Part shown: in pieces, positions 34,237 through 43,320 of the stretch | Numbering within the stretch: position 1 is the first letter of the stretch | Layout: every line of letters begins with the position of its first letter | NCBI RefSeq assembly: GCF_005233835.1 | Contig: NZ_SZQA01000026.1 | Location: forward strand, 62,001-126,000 | Direction: 5' to 3' | Length of the DNA stretch: 64,000 nt | From: Herbidospora galbida | GTDB taxonomy: Bacteria > Actinomycetota > Actinomycetes > Streptosporangiales > Streptosporangiaceae | Program-made: the position numbers and the translations under genes | The notes under the pieces: model-generated | Told to the model about the DNA's origin: nothing | The model's database searches: none | The model's input: only the letters and a program-made list of their open reading frames with translations

Positions 34237-34488
34237 TTGAAATTCCGGGTCAAGATCGCGGCGATTCTGGCGATGGCCATCGGCATCCCTGTCCTCATCG
34301 GCTCGACGACGCCGGCTTCCGCTGCCGGCAAGGCGGAATACTGCCGGCTCCTCATGTCCTCCATGGGCTACAGCGTCGGACCCAAAGTCACCGACGCCTG
34401 CAATTACGCCGGCACGATGACCTGCTATTCGAAACTGCGCCTCCTGGGCGTCAACGCCAACGACGCGAGCTTCGCCTGTCAGATCTGA
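34237..34488 (+). CDS. Small secreted four-cysteine peptide
   Basis: 83-aa precursor. The TTG start at 34237 is chosen because a strong GGAGGAGG lies 6 nt upstream; longer in-frame starts have no ribosome site. The signal peptide (basic KFRVK, hydrophobic AAILAMAIGIPVLIG) ends at PASA about residue 29. The mature peptide of about 53 residues has four Cys (EYC, DAC, MTC, FAC), enough for two disulfides. No family recognised. A strong hairpin follows the stop codon, so it is a monocistronic unit with good expression signals. Confidence 0.7.
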   Translation: MKFRVKIAAILAMAIGIPVLIGSTTPASAAGKAEYCRLLMSSMGYSVGPKVTDACNYAGTMTCYSKLRLLGVNANDASFACQI

Positions 34489-34499
34489 TGCATTTCACA

Positions 34500-34548
34500 G
34501 AATTCCCCCTGCCGGTCCTCCCTAATGGCGACCCGGCAAGGGGAATTC
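34500..34548. terminator. Bidirectional terminator hairpin
   Basis: 16-bp arms 34500-34515 and 34533-34548 pair with a single G-T/C mismatch around a 17-nt loop, between the convergent secreted-peptide and HAD genes. Confidence 0.7.
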
Positions 34549-34561
34549 GCGCTTTCTCACC

Positions 34562-35215
34562 TCACGCGCGGTGGAGCCGCTCCGCCAGTTCGGTCAGGCT
34601 GTCGACGATCATGTCGGCCTTCGCCGCGTCGTCGCGGCGCGCGTGCAGGTAACCCCAGGGCCCCCTTCGGAGCAGGGCCGTCTTCATCCCCGCCGCCAGG
34701 GCCGGCAGGACGTCGTTGTCGACCCGGTCGCCCACGTAGAGGATCTCGTCCGGCGCGTGGCCCGCGACGGCCAGGACCTTGGCGAAGAACTCCGGGTCGG
34801 GCTTGGAGACGCCCCAGCCGGCGCTGGTGTAGATGCCGTCGTGGGGCAGGTCCATGGCGGCCAGCTGGTCGTAGGCCTGGATCGGCTGGTTCCCGGCGAT
34901 GATCACCTGGTAACCCGCGTCGCGCATCGCCGCCAGCGACGATCGCACGTCGGGGTAGAGGTCGTCGGCGTCGAAGTTCTCGCGCAGGCCGTCGGGGTCG
35001 TCCTTCTTCCAGGCGGCCAGTTCGGCGGAGATGTCGCGGCCGGGGGCGACCAGTTCGAACGCCTGCCGGTAGGAGCCTCCGGTGGCGGCCATCGCGCCCA
35101 GGGCGCCCATGAACGTCAGCGGGGTGACGCCGAGACGCTTGGACCAGCGCCACCAGATGCGCGACTCGTCGATCAGGGTCTCGCCGACGTCGAGCACCAC
35201 GGAGCGGATCGTCAT
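34562..35215 (-). CDS. HAD-family hydrolase
   Basis: Phosphatase-like haloacid-dehalogenase enzyme, 217 aa. Motif I is VLDVGETLID (Asp nucleophile at residue 9; the second Asp of DxD is replaced by Gly-Glu, as in some HAD subfamilies). The motif II region reads VIIAGNQP (usual Ser/Thr replaced by Gly-Asn). Motif III Lys is in GVSKPDPEFF, and motif IV is YVGDRVDNDVLPA. ATG 35215 overlaps the hrpA stop by 4 nt (ATGA), so it is translated with the helicase. Substrate unknown. Confidence 0.87.
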   Translation of the reverse strand: MTIRSVVLDVGETLIDESRIWWRWSKRLGVTPLTFMGALGAMAATGGSYRQAFELVAPGRDISAELAAWKKDDPDGLRENFDADDLYPDVRSSLAAMRDAGYQVIIAGNQPIQAYDQLAAMDLPHDGIYTSAGWGVSKPDPEFFAKVLAVAGHAPDEILYVGDRVDNDVLPALAAGMKTALLRRGPWGYLHARRDDAAKADMIVDSLTELAERLHRA

Positions 35216-38200
35216 AGCTGGGCCATCGCCTTTCTGATGCGTTTCTCCGACACGGGGGTCGGGGTGCCCAACTGCTGGGCGAAGAAGCTGACCCGGAGTT
35301 CCTCCAGCATCCACCTGATCTCGCCCACCGCCGCGGCGTTCCGGCGGGCCGGGGGCAGGCCGGCGACCAGGTCGCGGTAGTCGTCTTCGAGGTCGTGGAG
35401 CTGGTGCATGAGGGCCCGGTCGCGGTGGACGTCGTCGGCCAGTTTCTCCAGGCGCCGTTCGACGGCCCGCAGGTAGCGGTGCAGGTCGGGGAGGCGCTGG
35501 TAGCCGGTCTCCAGGACGAAGCCGGGATAGACGAGCGACGAGAGCTGGTCGTTGACGTCGGCGACGATGTCGGGCGGGCCCTGGAGCCGGTTCTGGACGG
35601 TGTGCCAGACGCCCAGCACCTTCTCGACCCGGGTCACGGTCTCCCAGGTCACGGCGTAGAGGTCGGCGCGGACCTGGTCGAGCAGGGCGGTGAAGGCCAG
35701 TTCGTCCCAGGCGGGGCCCTTGGCGTCGGCGATGAGCTTGTCGGCGGCGCAGGCGACGCAGTCGTCGAACAGGGCGGGGGCGCCGCCGTGGGGGCTGCGC
35801 GAGAGCGACAGCTTCTCGGCCGTCGACAGGCCGCGCAGGATCTGCTTCGCCGGGTTCACCACGTTGAGCAGCACCAGTCTGCGGGTGCCGGCCCACATGG
35901 CGCGCTCCTGTTCGGCCGCGGTCTCGTACATGCGCACCGAGACGCTGGTCGTCTGGTCGGTCAGGGCCGGGTAGGCCTTGAGGCGGCCCTGTTCGAAGAC
36001 CTTCGGGAGGGTGCCGATGGTCCAGGACGTGAGGCCGGTCCGTTCGAGCGTGTCGGCGGCCTCTGAAAGGGTTTCGCGGATCTTCGGGGCCAGGCGGCGC
36101 TTGAGGCCCTGGAGGTCCTTGTCCTCGGCGACCATGCGGCGTTTGTCGTCGACGACCCGGTAGGTCACCCGCAGGTGGTCGGGCAGGGCCTCGACGTTCC
36201 ACGCGTCGCGGGGGACGGCGACGCCGGTCTGCCGCAGCAGCTCCCGTTCGAGGGCGTCGAGGAGCGGCTCGCTGCCGGGTTTGACCTGGGCCAGCACGGC
36301 CTTGGCGTAGTTGGGGGCCGGCACGAAGTTGCGGCGCAGGTGCTTGGGCAGCGACCGGATCAGGGCGGTGACCAGTTCCTCGCGCAGGCCGGGGATCTGC
36401 CAGTCGAGGCCCGCGTCGGTCACCTGGTTCAGCACCGACAGCGGGACGTGCACGGTCACGCCGTCGGCCTCGGTGCCGGGTTCGAACTGGTAGGTCAGCT
36501 TCATCCGGTGGCCGCCCTGGCGGACGGCGTCGGGGTAGTCCTGCGCGGAGACGCCGGAGTTCTCGTTGACCAGCATCTCGGGCGTGAAGGTCAGCGACGA
36601 CTTGTCGGGCTGCTTCTTCCACCACGCGTCGAAGTGGGCGCCGGAGACCACGTCGGACGGGATCCGCTGGTCGTAGAAGTCGAACAGGGTCTCGTCGTCG
36701 ACCACGATGTCACGGCGCCGGGCCTTCTCCTCCAGCTCGGCGGCCTCGGCGAGGAGTTTGCGGTTCTCGTGGAAGAACCGGTGGTGGGTGCGCCAGTCGC
36801 CCTCGACCAGGGCGTTGCGGACGAACAGCTCGCGGGCGAGCTCGGGGTCGATGCGGCCGTAGTTGACCTTGCGCTCGGTGACGATCGGGACGCCGTAGAG
36901 GGTGACCTTCTCGTAGGCCATCACGGCGGCCTGGTCCTTCTCCCAGTGCGGTTCGCTGTAGGTGCGTTTGACCAGGTGCTGGGCGAGCGGCTCGATCCAC
37001 GACGGCTCGATCTTGGCGTTGACCCGCGCCCACAGGCGGCTCGTCTCGACCAGCTCGGCCGACATGACCCACTGGGGCTGCTGCCGGGCCAGCGCCGAGC
37101 CGGGGAAGATGGCGAATCTGGCGTTGCGGGCGCCGATGTACTCGGTCATCGGGCGGCGGCCGCCGGGCTGGTCCTTCTTGGCGACGTCCTTCACGCCGAT
37201 GTGCGACAGCAGGCCGGCGAGCAGCGACAGGTGGACGCGCTGCGGGTCGGCGTCGGCCGTGTTGAGCACCACGCCCAGGGTGCGGGCGACCGAGCGGAGC
37301 TGGGAGTCGATGTCCTGCCACTCGCGTACGCGCAGGTAGTTGAGGTATTCGGCCTTGCACAGCCGCCGGAACGCGCTCGACGACAGCTCCTTCTGCTGCT
37401 CGCGCAGGTAGCGCCACAGGTTCAGGTAGGTCAGGAAGTCGGATTCCTTGTCGGCGAACCGGCGGTGCTTCTCGTCGGCGGCCTGCTGCTTGTCGGCCGG
37501 GCGCTCGCGCGGGTCCTGGATCGACAGCGCCGCCGCGATGATCATGACCTCGCGGGCGCAGCCGTTGGTCTGGGCCTCCAGCACCATCCGGGCCAGGCGG
37601 GGGTCGACCGGGAGCTGGGCCAGCTTGCGGCCCATCGGGGTCAGCCCCTTGGCCTCGCCCTTGTTGTCGAGCGCGCCGAGCTCCAGGAGCAGGTTCACGC
37701 CGTCGCTGATCTGCCGCTTGTCGGGCGGCTCGACGAACGGGAAGGCCGCGATGTCGCCCAGGCCGAGGCTGGTCATCTGCAGGATGACGCTGGCCAGGTT
37801 GGTGCGCAGGATCTCGGGGTCGGTGAACTCCGGACGCCCGGTGAAGTCGTCTTCGCCGTAGAGACGGATGCAGATGCCGTCGCTGGTACGCCCGCAGCGG
37901 CCCTTCCGCTGGTTCGCGGACGCCTGGGAGATGGGCTCGATGGGCAGGCGCTGCACCTTCAGCCGGTGGCTGTAGCGCGAGATGCGCGCGGTGCCGGGGT
38001 CGATGACGTATTTGATGCCCGGCACGGTCAGCGAGGTCTCGGCGACGTTGGTCGCCAGCACGATCCTTCTGCGCGAGCCCCGCTGGAAGACCTTGTGCTG
38101 CTCGGCGGCCGACAGGCGGGCGTACAGGGGCAGGACCTCCTCGCGGCGGCCCTTCAGCGCCTCGGCCGTGTCGCGGATCTCGCGCTCGCCGCTGAGGAAG

Positions 38201-39057
38201 ACCAGGATGTCGCCCGGCCCCTCGGCGACCAGTTCGTCGACGGCGTCGACGATGGCCTGGGTCTGGTCGTCTTGCTCGTCTTCGATCGGGCGGTAGCGGA
38301 CCTCGACCGGGTAGGTGCGGCCGCTGACCTCGATGATCGGGGCGTCGTCGAAGTGGCGGGAGAAGCGCTCGGGGTCGATGGTCGCCGAGGTGATGACGAC
38401 CTTGAGGTCGGGGCGCTTGGGCAGCAGCTGCTTCAGGTAGCCGAGGATGAAGTCGATGTTGAGGCTGCGCTCGTGGGCCTCGTCGATGATGAGGGTGTCG
38501 TACTGGCTGAGGAACCGGTCGGTCTGCATCTCGGCCAGCAGGATGCCGTCGGTCATCAGCTTGACCAGCGTGTTGTCGCTCGAATGGTCGGTGAACCTGA
38601 CCTTGTAGCCGACCGCCTCGCCCAGCTCGATGTTCAGCTCTTCCGCGATGCGCTCGGCGACCGTGCGGGCGGCGAGGCGGCGTGGCTGGGTGTGCCCGAT
38701 CTGCCCCTGTACGCCCCTCCCGAGCTCCAGGCAGATCTTCGGGAGCTGGGTGGTCTTGCCGGACCCCGTCTCCCCCGCGACGATCACGACCTGGTGGTCG
38801 CGGATGGCTTCGAGCAGGTCGTCTCTGCGCTGGCTGACCGGCAGCTGCGCAGGGTAACCGATCGACGGCATCGCCTCGCGGCGGGCGGCGACCCGTGCCT
38901 CGGCGGTCTCCACCTCGCCGGACAGTTCGGTGAGAATCTTCTGGCGGGCCTTGGGGTCGCGTACCTTGCGCACGCCGTCGACACGACGGCGCAACCGCCG
39001 TTGGTCGCGCAGCATCAGGCCGGACAGGCGGGTCTGGAGATCGGAGAGCGTGTTCAT
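35212..39057 (-). CDS. hrpA: ATP-dependent RNA helicase HrpA
   Basis: DEAH-box RNA helicase, 1281 aa, close to the 1300 aa of E. coli HrpA. Helicase motifs in order: GETGSGKTTQLPK (I), TQPRRLAAR (Ia), DEAHERSLNID (II), TSATIDPERF (III), ATNVAETSLT (V) and QRKGRCGR (VI). The HA2/OB domains and the long HrpA-specific C-terminal DUF3418 region follow. ATG 39057 follows GAGGATGGG and gives the family N-terminus. It is co-transcribed with the HAD gene (4-nt overlap). HrpA rescues stalled or collided ribosomes in E. coli; the same role is expected here. Confidence 0.95.
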   Translation of the reverse strand: MNTLSDLQTRLSGLMLRDQRRLRRRVDGVRKVRDPKARQKILTELSGEVETAEARVAARREAMPSIGYPAQLPVSQRRDDLLEAIRDHQVVIVAGETGSGKTTQLPKICLELGRGVQGQIGHTQPRRLAARTVAERIAEELNIELGEAVGYKVRFTDHSSDNTLVKLMTDGILLAEMQTDRFLSQYDTLIIDEAHERSLNIDFILGYLKQLLPKRPDLKVVITSATIDPERFSRHFDDAPIIEVSGRTYPVEVRYRPIEDEQDDQTQAIVDAVDELVAEGPGDILVFLSGEREIRDTAEALKGRREEVLPLYARLSAAEQHKVFQRGSRRRIVLATNVAETSLTVPGIKYVIDPGTARISRYSHRLKVQRLPIEPISQASANQRKGRCGRTSDGICIRLYGEDDFTGRPEFTDPEILRTNLASVILQMTSLGLGDIAAFPFVEPPDKRQISDGVNLLLELGALDNKGEAKGLTPMGRKLAQLPVDPRLARMVLEAQTNGCAREVMIIAAALSIQDPRERPADKQQAADEKHRRFADKESDFLTYLNLWRYLREQQKELSSSAFRRLCKAEYLNYLRVREWQDIDSQLRSVARTLGVVLNTADADPQRVHLSLLAGLLSHIGVKDVAKKDQPGGRRPMTEYIGARNARFAIFPGSALARQQPQWVMSAELVETSRLWARVNAKIEPSWIEPLAQHLVKRTYSEPHWEKDQAAVMAYEKVTLYGVPIVTERKVNYGRIDPELARELFVRNALVEGDWRTHHRFFHENRKLLAEAAELEEKARRRDIVVDDETLFDFYDQRIPSDVVSGAHFDAWWKKQPDKSSLTFTPEMLVNENSGVSAQDYPDAVRQGGHRMKLTYQFEPGTEADGVTVHVPLSVLNQVTDAGLDWQIPGLREELVTALIRSLPKHLRRNFVPAPNYAKAVLAQVKPGSEPLLDALERELLRQTGVAVPRDAWNVEALPDHLRVTYRVVDDKRRMVAEDKDLQGLKRRLAPKIRETLSEAADTLERTGLTSWTIGTLPKVFEQGRLKAYPALTDQTTSVSVRMYETAAEQERAMWAGTRRLVLLNVVNPAKQILRGLSTAEKLSLSRSPHGGAPALFDDCVACAADKLIADAKGPAWDELAFTALLDQVRADLYAVTWETVTRVEKVLGVWHTVQNRLQGPPDIVADVNDQLSSLVYPGFVLETGYQRLPDLHRYLRAVERRLEKLADDVHRDRALMHQLHDLEDDYRDLVAGLPPARRNAAAVGEIRWMLEELRVSFFAQQLGTPTPVSEKRIRKAMAQL

Positions 39058-39105
39058 CCCATCCTCAAGGATAGGCAGCTTGCCCGGCCCTCCAGCCAAT
39101 GGTTT

Positions 39106-39549
39106 TTACCCGGCGTACTTGTAACCCACGTTACGCACCGTGACGATCCGGGCCGCGTGCCGCCCCAGCTTGCGGCGCAGGCGCAGGATGTGGACGTCGA
39201 CCGTCCGGGCGCCGGCGTCGTCGTAGCGGTCCCAGACGGCGGCGAGGAGCTGGCGGCGGTTGTAGACGCGGCCGGGAGCCGCGGCCAGGTAGTCGAGGAG
39301 CTCGAACTCGCGGTAGGTCAGGTCGATCTCGGCGCCGTCGGCGGTGACGGTGCGGCTGTCGCGGTCGATCTGGATCTCGCGCTGGGGGCGGGGGACCTTG
39401 CCCGTGTCGCCGACCAGGTAGCCGACGACGACCAGAGACGCGCCCGTCTCCGGCACGGGGATGACGCCCAGCACGGCGCCTTCGCCGGGGTCGGCTCCGG
39501 CTATGTCGCGCTGGCGAGCCATGAGATCGATGACTGTCGCATGGGTCAT
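39106..39549 (-). CDS. Winged-helix DNA-binding protein without receiver domain
   Basis: 147 aa. The C-terminal 85 residues form an OmpR/PhoB-type winged helix (LTYREFELLDYLAAAPGRVY, RTVDVHILRLRRKLG, TVRNVGYKYAG). The N-terminal 60 residues are not a receiver (no phospho-Asp) but a short beta-rich segment. Thus it is a transcription factor regulated by something other than phosphorylation, or constitutively active. GGAAAGGGG precedes the ATG. An AT-rich stretch at 39570-39600 probably holds its promoter. Confidence 0.83.
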   Translation of the reverse strand: MTHATVIDLMARQRDIAGADPGEGAVLGVIPVPETGASLVVVGYLVGDTGKVPRPQREIQIDRDSRTVTADGAEIDLTYREFELLDYLAAAPGRVYNRRQLLAAVWDRYDDAGARTVDVHILRLRRKLGRHAARIVTVRNVGYKYAG

Positions 39550-39622
39550 GGTCGTCCCCTTTCCTCGTAGTTACCGAGAACAATACCACCTATACAAGTA
39601 GGAATTGAGGGTTAGCTGTGTC

Positions 39623-40111
39623 TCAGTCCTCGGGAAACCAGGCGATGACGAGCACAGAGCCGGGGTCGTGGTCGTATTCGGCGAGGAAGACATCGAGGCG
39701 GCGGCCGTCGGCCACCGTCCCCAGGCCCGCCAGCCGGTCCTCGTCGCCCTTCTCCTCGGCGAGCCGGGCGGCGGAGACCGGGGTCCATCCCCGCGTCCGG
39801 AACGCGGCCGTCAACTCCCCGGTGGTCGTGCCGTCGACGTGGACGGCGATCGAGGGCTCCTCCCTCGGCCGCTCGCAGCCGCTGTCCGCGTCGACCTGGC
39901 TCCGCCCCTCCGCAGGGAGGACCGCCAGCACGATCTCGGTCAACCGGTCCGTCTCCGGCCGGCGGTCGGCCACACAGTCCGGGTCCTCGGACTTCAGCAC
40001 GTATTCCACGTATCTCAGCGCCCCGGCCACCGCCGTGAAATAGACGCCGAGCACCGCAGTGGCCAATGCGAGCATCACGGCCAATAATCGTCCGCCCCTC
40101 ATGATCGCCAC
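39623..40111 (-). CDS. Hypothetical membrane-anchored protein
   Basis: 162 aa. One N-terminal membrane helix (LLAVMLALATAVLGVYFTAV) precedes an extracytoplasmic domain of about 125 residues containing two Cys (DPDCVAD, DSGCERP). No domain recognised. GTG 40111 or the ATG three codons later could be the start. Function unknown. Confidence 0.65.
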   Translation of the reverse strand: MAIMRGGRLLAVMLALATAVLGVYFTAVAGALRYVEYVLKSEDPDCVADRRPETDRLTEIVLAVLPAEGRSQVDADSGCERPREEPSIAVHVDGTTTGELTAAFRTRGWTPVSAARLAEEKGDEDRLAGLGTVADGRRLDVFLAEYDHDPGSVLVIAWFPED

Positions 40112-40172
40112 ATCATAGGCAAGCCGCGCGCTTCCGGACTGAGGGCCGCGATGGCGGGTAGCAAGGCGCTCT

Positions 40173-41072
40173 GTGAAGACGATCGCTGTTGTCGCGCATC
40201 AGAAGAAGACGCTCGGCGGGGGTCTCGACCGCCTCCGGTCGCTGCTGGCCGAGCACCATGACGGTGAGCTGCTCTGGTACGAGGTCCCGAAGAGCAAGAA
40301 GGCTCCGAAGGCCGCCAAGGCCGCCCTCGACAAGGGCGCGGAACTGGTCTTCGTGTGGGGCGGCGACGGCACCGTGCAGCGCTGCGTCGACGTGCTGGCC
40401 GGGTCGAAGGCCGCTGTGGCCATCCTGCCCGCCGGCACCGCCAATCTGCTGGCCCGCAACCTGGGCGTGCCCGCCGACCTCGATGAGGCGGTCCGGATCG
40501 GGTTCCACGGCCGGCGCGCGCGGCTCGACCTGGGCAGGCTCAACGGCGAGCACTTCGCCGTCATGGCCGGGGCCGGGTTCGACGCCGAGATGATCGCCGA
40601 CGCCGACCGGGGCCTGAAGGAGCGGATGGGCAAGCTCGCCTACTGGTGGACGGGCCTGCGGCACGCCGGTTCGAGCGTGGTGGCCACCAGCATCGACCTC
40701 GACGGCGAGCGGTGGTTCGAGGGCGACGCGTCCTGCGTGCTGTTCGGCAACGTCGGCACGGTCGGCGGCGGCATCGAGGCCTTCGACGACGCCAAACCCG
40801 ACGACGGGTGGCTGGAGGTCGGCGTGTCGACGGCCAAGGGGCCGATCGAGTGGGCGCGGACCCTCGGCCAGATGTCGTCGGGGCGGTCGGACGAGTCGCC
40901 GTTCCTGCGCATCACCCGGGCGCGGAAGGTGACGGTCCGGTTCGCGGCGCCGACGACGTACGAGATGGACGGCGGCGCCCGCGGCCAGGCCACCAAGCTC
41001 AAGGTCAAGATCGTCCCGAAGGCGATCACCTTCTGCGTGCCGGACGCGGCGCCCTTCGCGAAGAGCGCCTGA
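40173..41072 (+). CDS. Diacylglycerol/lipid kinase family protein
   Basis: 299-aa kinase of the DAGK catalytic-domain family (YegS/BmrU type), phosphorylating diacylglycerol or a similar lipid at the membrane surface. The nucleotide motif is WGGDGTVQRCVDVL near residue 62, followed by LPAGTANLLARNLG. The C-terminal beta-sandwich contains the GNVGTVGGGIEAFDDAKPDDG segment. GTG start. A strong hairpin follows its end. Confidence 0.9.
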   Translation: MKTIAVVAHQKKTLGGGLDRLRSLLAEHHDGELLWYEVPKSKKAPKAAKAALDKGAELVFVWGGDGTVQRCVDVLAGSKAAVAILPAGTANLLARNLGVPADLDEAVRIGFHGRRARLDLGRLNGEHFAVMAGAGFDAEMIADADRGLKERMGKLAYWWTGLRHAGSSVVATSIDLDGERWFEGDASCVLFGNVGTVGGGIEAFDDAKPDDGWLEVGVSTAKGPIEWARTLGQMSSGRSDESPFLRITRARKVTVRFAAPTTYEMDGGARGQATKLKVKIVPKAITFCVPDAAPFAKSA

Positions 41073-41080
41073 ACACCCTG

Positions 41081-41114
41081 CGGGGTGCTGCCTGCTCTCC
41101 AGGTCAGCACCCCG
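41081..41114 (+). terminator. Terminator after lipid kinase gene
   Basis: CGGGGTGCTG and CAGCACCCCG arms (10 bp, 14-nt loop) begin 8 nt after the lipid kinase stop codon. Confidence 0.65.
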
Positions 41115-41139
41115 GTGCCGTCACCTCATACGTAATAAC

Positions 41140-41167
41140 GGCCCGGCCGGCTCCATCTGGCCGGGCC
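41140..41167 (-). terminator. Terminator after ppgK
   Basis: GGCCCGGCC and GGCCGGGCC arms (9 bp, 10-nt loop) lie 6 nt past the ppgK stop codon in its direction of transcription. Confidence 0.6.
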
Positions 41168-41173
41168 CCCGGA

Positions 41174-42658
41174 TCAGCCCGTCATCCGGCGCGACCCGGA
41201 CGAGCCGGACGAGCCGGACGACCGCTTCGGCGTCGCCGAGCGGCGGGTGGTGCCCCCGGCGGACCGGGTGGTGCGGCGCGCGGCCGGAGTGCCGTTCGAG
41301 CGGCTCGTCGAGGTCTTGCCGGAACCGGTCGCGCGGGCCGGTGAGGTCCGCGTCGAGCGCGACGAGGTCGACCGGCTCGGGGTCGCCGACCCGTTCGAAC
41401 GCGACGCGGAGGTCTTCGACGTCGCGGTCGAACGGCTCGTGGTCGAACGGCTCGGGGTCGTCTTGCGGGCCGTGGTCGAACGGCTCGTGCCCGTGGTCGA
41501 GCGGCTCGGAGTCGTCTTGCGGGCCGTGGTCGAACGGCCGGTTCCCGTGGTGGAACGGCCAGTGGTGGAACGGCCCGTGGTGGAACGGCCCGTGGTGGAA
41601 CGGCCCGTGGTGGAACGGCCCGTGGTGGAACGGCTCGTGCCCGTCGCGCGGGCCGTGGTCGAGCGTGAGGTGGCGGTCCGGCCCGTGCCCGTGCGGGCGG
41701 TCGAGCGGCCCGAGGTGCTCTTCGACGTACCGGAAGAGGCGGTTCGGCGGGCCGTCGTGGTGCCGGACCTGGATGACGTGCCACGGTTCGGGGTGGTCGC
41801 GGCGGACCTGCGGGCGGCACTGCGGGTCGCGCCCGTGGTGGCGCGGGCGCCGCGCGGCCTCGACGTCGTCGTGGTGGTGCGGCGTGAGGTGGTGCGGCGC
41901 GAGGTGCCGCGCGCCGGCTTCAGGGCCATGGTCTCCTCGGCGGCCAGGGCCGCGCCGACGATGCCGGCCTCGTTCAGGAGCATGGCCGGGACGACCGGGG
42001 TCCGCAGGTCGACCATGGGCAGGTACTTGTCGCTCTTCTTGCTGATGCCGCCGCCGAGAACCATCAGGCCGGGGCTGAAGAGCATTTCCATGTGGCGCAG
42101 GTACTGGCCGATGCGCTTGGCGTATTTGTCCCATGACATGTCGCGTTTGTCGCGGGCGGCGTCGGACGCCCTCGACTCGGCTTCCTTACCCTTGAGTTCG
42201 AGATGGCCGAACTCGGTGTTGGGCACCAGCTTGCCGCCCACGAAGAGGGCGCTGCCGATGCCGGTGCCGATGGTGAGGACCAGGACGACGCCCTGGTTGT
42301 TCTTGCCCGCGCCGAAGGCCATCTCCGCCATACCGGCGGCGTCGGCGTCGTTGATGACCATGACGCTGTCGAGGTTCTTGCCGAAGAGCTTGTTGGCGTT
42401 GACGCCGATCCACGACTTGTCGACGTTCGCGGCGGTCCGGATCTCGCCGTCGACCACCACCCCCGGGAACGTGATGCCGACCGGACCGGTCCACTCGAAG
42501 TGGTCGACGAGTTTGGCCACGACCTCCGCGATCGCCTTCGGCGTAGCCGGCTGCGGGGTCGGAATTCGGTGGCGCTCCGCCATGAGTTCGCCCGTTTTCG
42601 TGTCAACGGGCGCGCCCTTGATTCCGGAGCCGCCGATGTCGATGCCGAGAACGTTCAT
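41174..42658 (-). CDS. ppgK: Polyphosphate glucokinase (ROK family) with 250-aa Ser/Thr/Arg repeat tail
   Basis: Phosphorylates glucose using polyphosphate and/or ATP, feeding glucose freed by beta-glucosidases into glycolysis. The ROK core (residues 1-245) starts [11 protein letters not shown] and has [22 protein letters not shown] (catalytic Asp), [11 protein letters not shown] and the [12 protein letters not shown] motif of polyphosphate glucokinases. From about residue 247 to 494 the protein is an intrinsically disordered tail of Ser, Thr, Arg, Gly and Lys, including tandem GRSTT repeats; ordinary PpgK is about 250-270 aa. The start at 42658 matches the family; an ATG at 42691 overlapping the response-regulator stop (ATGA) is an alternative. 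The tail is strongly basic and might bind polyphosphate or nucleic acid. Confidence 0.9.
   Translation of the reverse strand: MNVLGIDIGGSGIKGAPVDTKTGELMAERHRIPTPQPATPKAIAEVVAKLVDHFEWTGPVGITFPGVVVDGEIRTAANVDKSWIGVNANKLFGKNLDSVMVINDADAAGMAEMAFGAGKNNQGVVLVLTIGTGIGSALFVGGKLVPNTEFGHLELKGKEAESRASDAARDKRDMSWDKYAKRIGQYLRHMEMLFSPGLMVLGGGISKKSDKYLPMVDLRTPVVPAMLLNEAGIVGAALAAEETMALKPARGTSRRTTSRRTTTTTSRPRGARATTGATRSAARRSAATTPNRGTSSRSGTTTARRTASSGTSKSTSGRSTARTGTGRTATSRSTTARATGTSRSTTGRSTTGRSTTGRSTTGRSTTGRSTTGTGRSTTARKTTPSRSTTGTSRSTTARKTTPSRSTTSRSTATSKTSASRSNGSATPSRSTSSRSTRTSPARATGSGKTSTSRSNGTPAARRTTRSAGGTTRRSATPKRSSGSSGSSGSRRMTG
41546..41635. repeat. Six tandem copies of a 15-bp repeat in ppgK tail
   Basis: Six near-identical 15-bp units (consensus CGTGGTGGAACGGCC on +) encode consecutive GRSTT pentapeptides. 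Longer imperfect duplications ([11 protein letters not shown] twice) flank them. Such an array is prone to copy-number change by slippage. Confidence 0.9.
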
Positions 42659-42687
42659 ACTCGGAGCGTTACCCGGAGGAATCACCC

Positions 42688-43320
42688 TCATTCCCCCATA
42701 CCGGCGTCTCTAGCTCGGGCAACGGCCGCCGCGCGGTCGGTCACGCCGAGTTTCGTGAAGATGTTGGAGACGTGATTTCTGACTGTTTTCTCGCTGAGTA
42801 CGAGCTTTCTGGCGATGGCGTGGTTCGTCAGCCCGCGCGCGAGGAGGGCGAGCACCTCGGTTTCGCGTTCGGTCAATTCCGGGAACGGGCTTGACCTTTT
42901 CGATGGGTTCGAAAGCGCGGCCAGGACGCGCGTTCCGGCCCCGTGGCCGAACACGACCTGCCCGGCGGCGACCGCGGCGACCGAACGGGCGATCTCTTCC
43001 GGGGTGGCCTCCTTGAGCAGGTAGCCGCGCGCGCCGGCCCGGACCATGTCGTGGATGGTGGCGTCGTCGCCGAGCATCGTCAGGGCGAGCACCGCCACGT
43101 CGGGCAGGTCCCCCACGATGACGCGGGTCGCCTCGACGCCGCTCATCCCGGGCAGGTGCAGGTCCATCAGCACGACGTCGGGCCGGGTCGCGCGCGCTAA
43201 CTCGACGGCGCGCTCGCCCGTCGCGGCGTGCCCGGCGACCTCCACGCCGTCGAGGTCGCCGAGCAGGGCGACCAGGCCGTCGGCGAACATCGGGTGGTCT
43301 TCGACGACGAGGACCTTCAT
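42688..43320 (-). CDS. NarL/LuxR-family response regulator
   Basis: 210 aa. The receiver domain starts [16 protein letters not shown], with the phospho-acceptor Asp in [12 protein letters not shown] (about residue 53) and the switch Thr/Lys in LTMLGD and [11 protein letters not shown]-terminal LuxR helix-turn-helix ([37 protein letters not shown]) binds DNA. ATG 43320 overlaps the histidine-kinase stop (ATGA) and follows GGGGA. Partner of the kinase at 43317-45287. The next gene is ppgK, directly adjacent, so control of glucokinase is possible. Confidence 0.93.
   Translation of the reverse strand: MKVLVVEDHPMFADGLVALLGDLDGVEVAGHAATGERAVELARATRPDVVLMDLHLPGMSGVEATRVIVGDLPDVAVLALTMLGDDATIHDMVRAGARGYLLKEATPEEIARSVAAVAAGQVVFGHGAGTRVLAALSNPSKRSSPFPELTERETEVLALLARGLTNHAIARKLVLSEKTVRNHVSNIFTKLGVTDRAAAVARARDAGMGE

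Noticed and set aside
36175-39570. Long open frame (about 1131 codons) antisense to hrpA
   Set aside because: The opposite strand encodes all helicase motifs of HrpA; the antisense product is repetitive and featureless.
41546-41635. Tandem repeats considered as a CRISPR-like array
   Set aside because: 15-bp units with no spacers, in frame inside ppgK and coding for GRSTT repeats.
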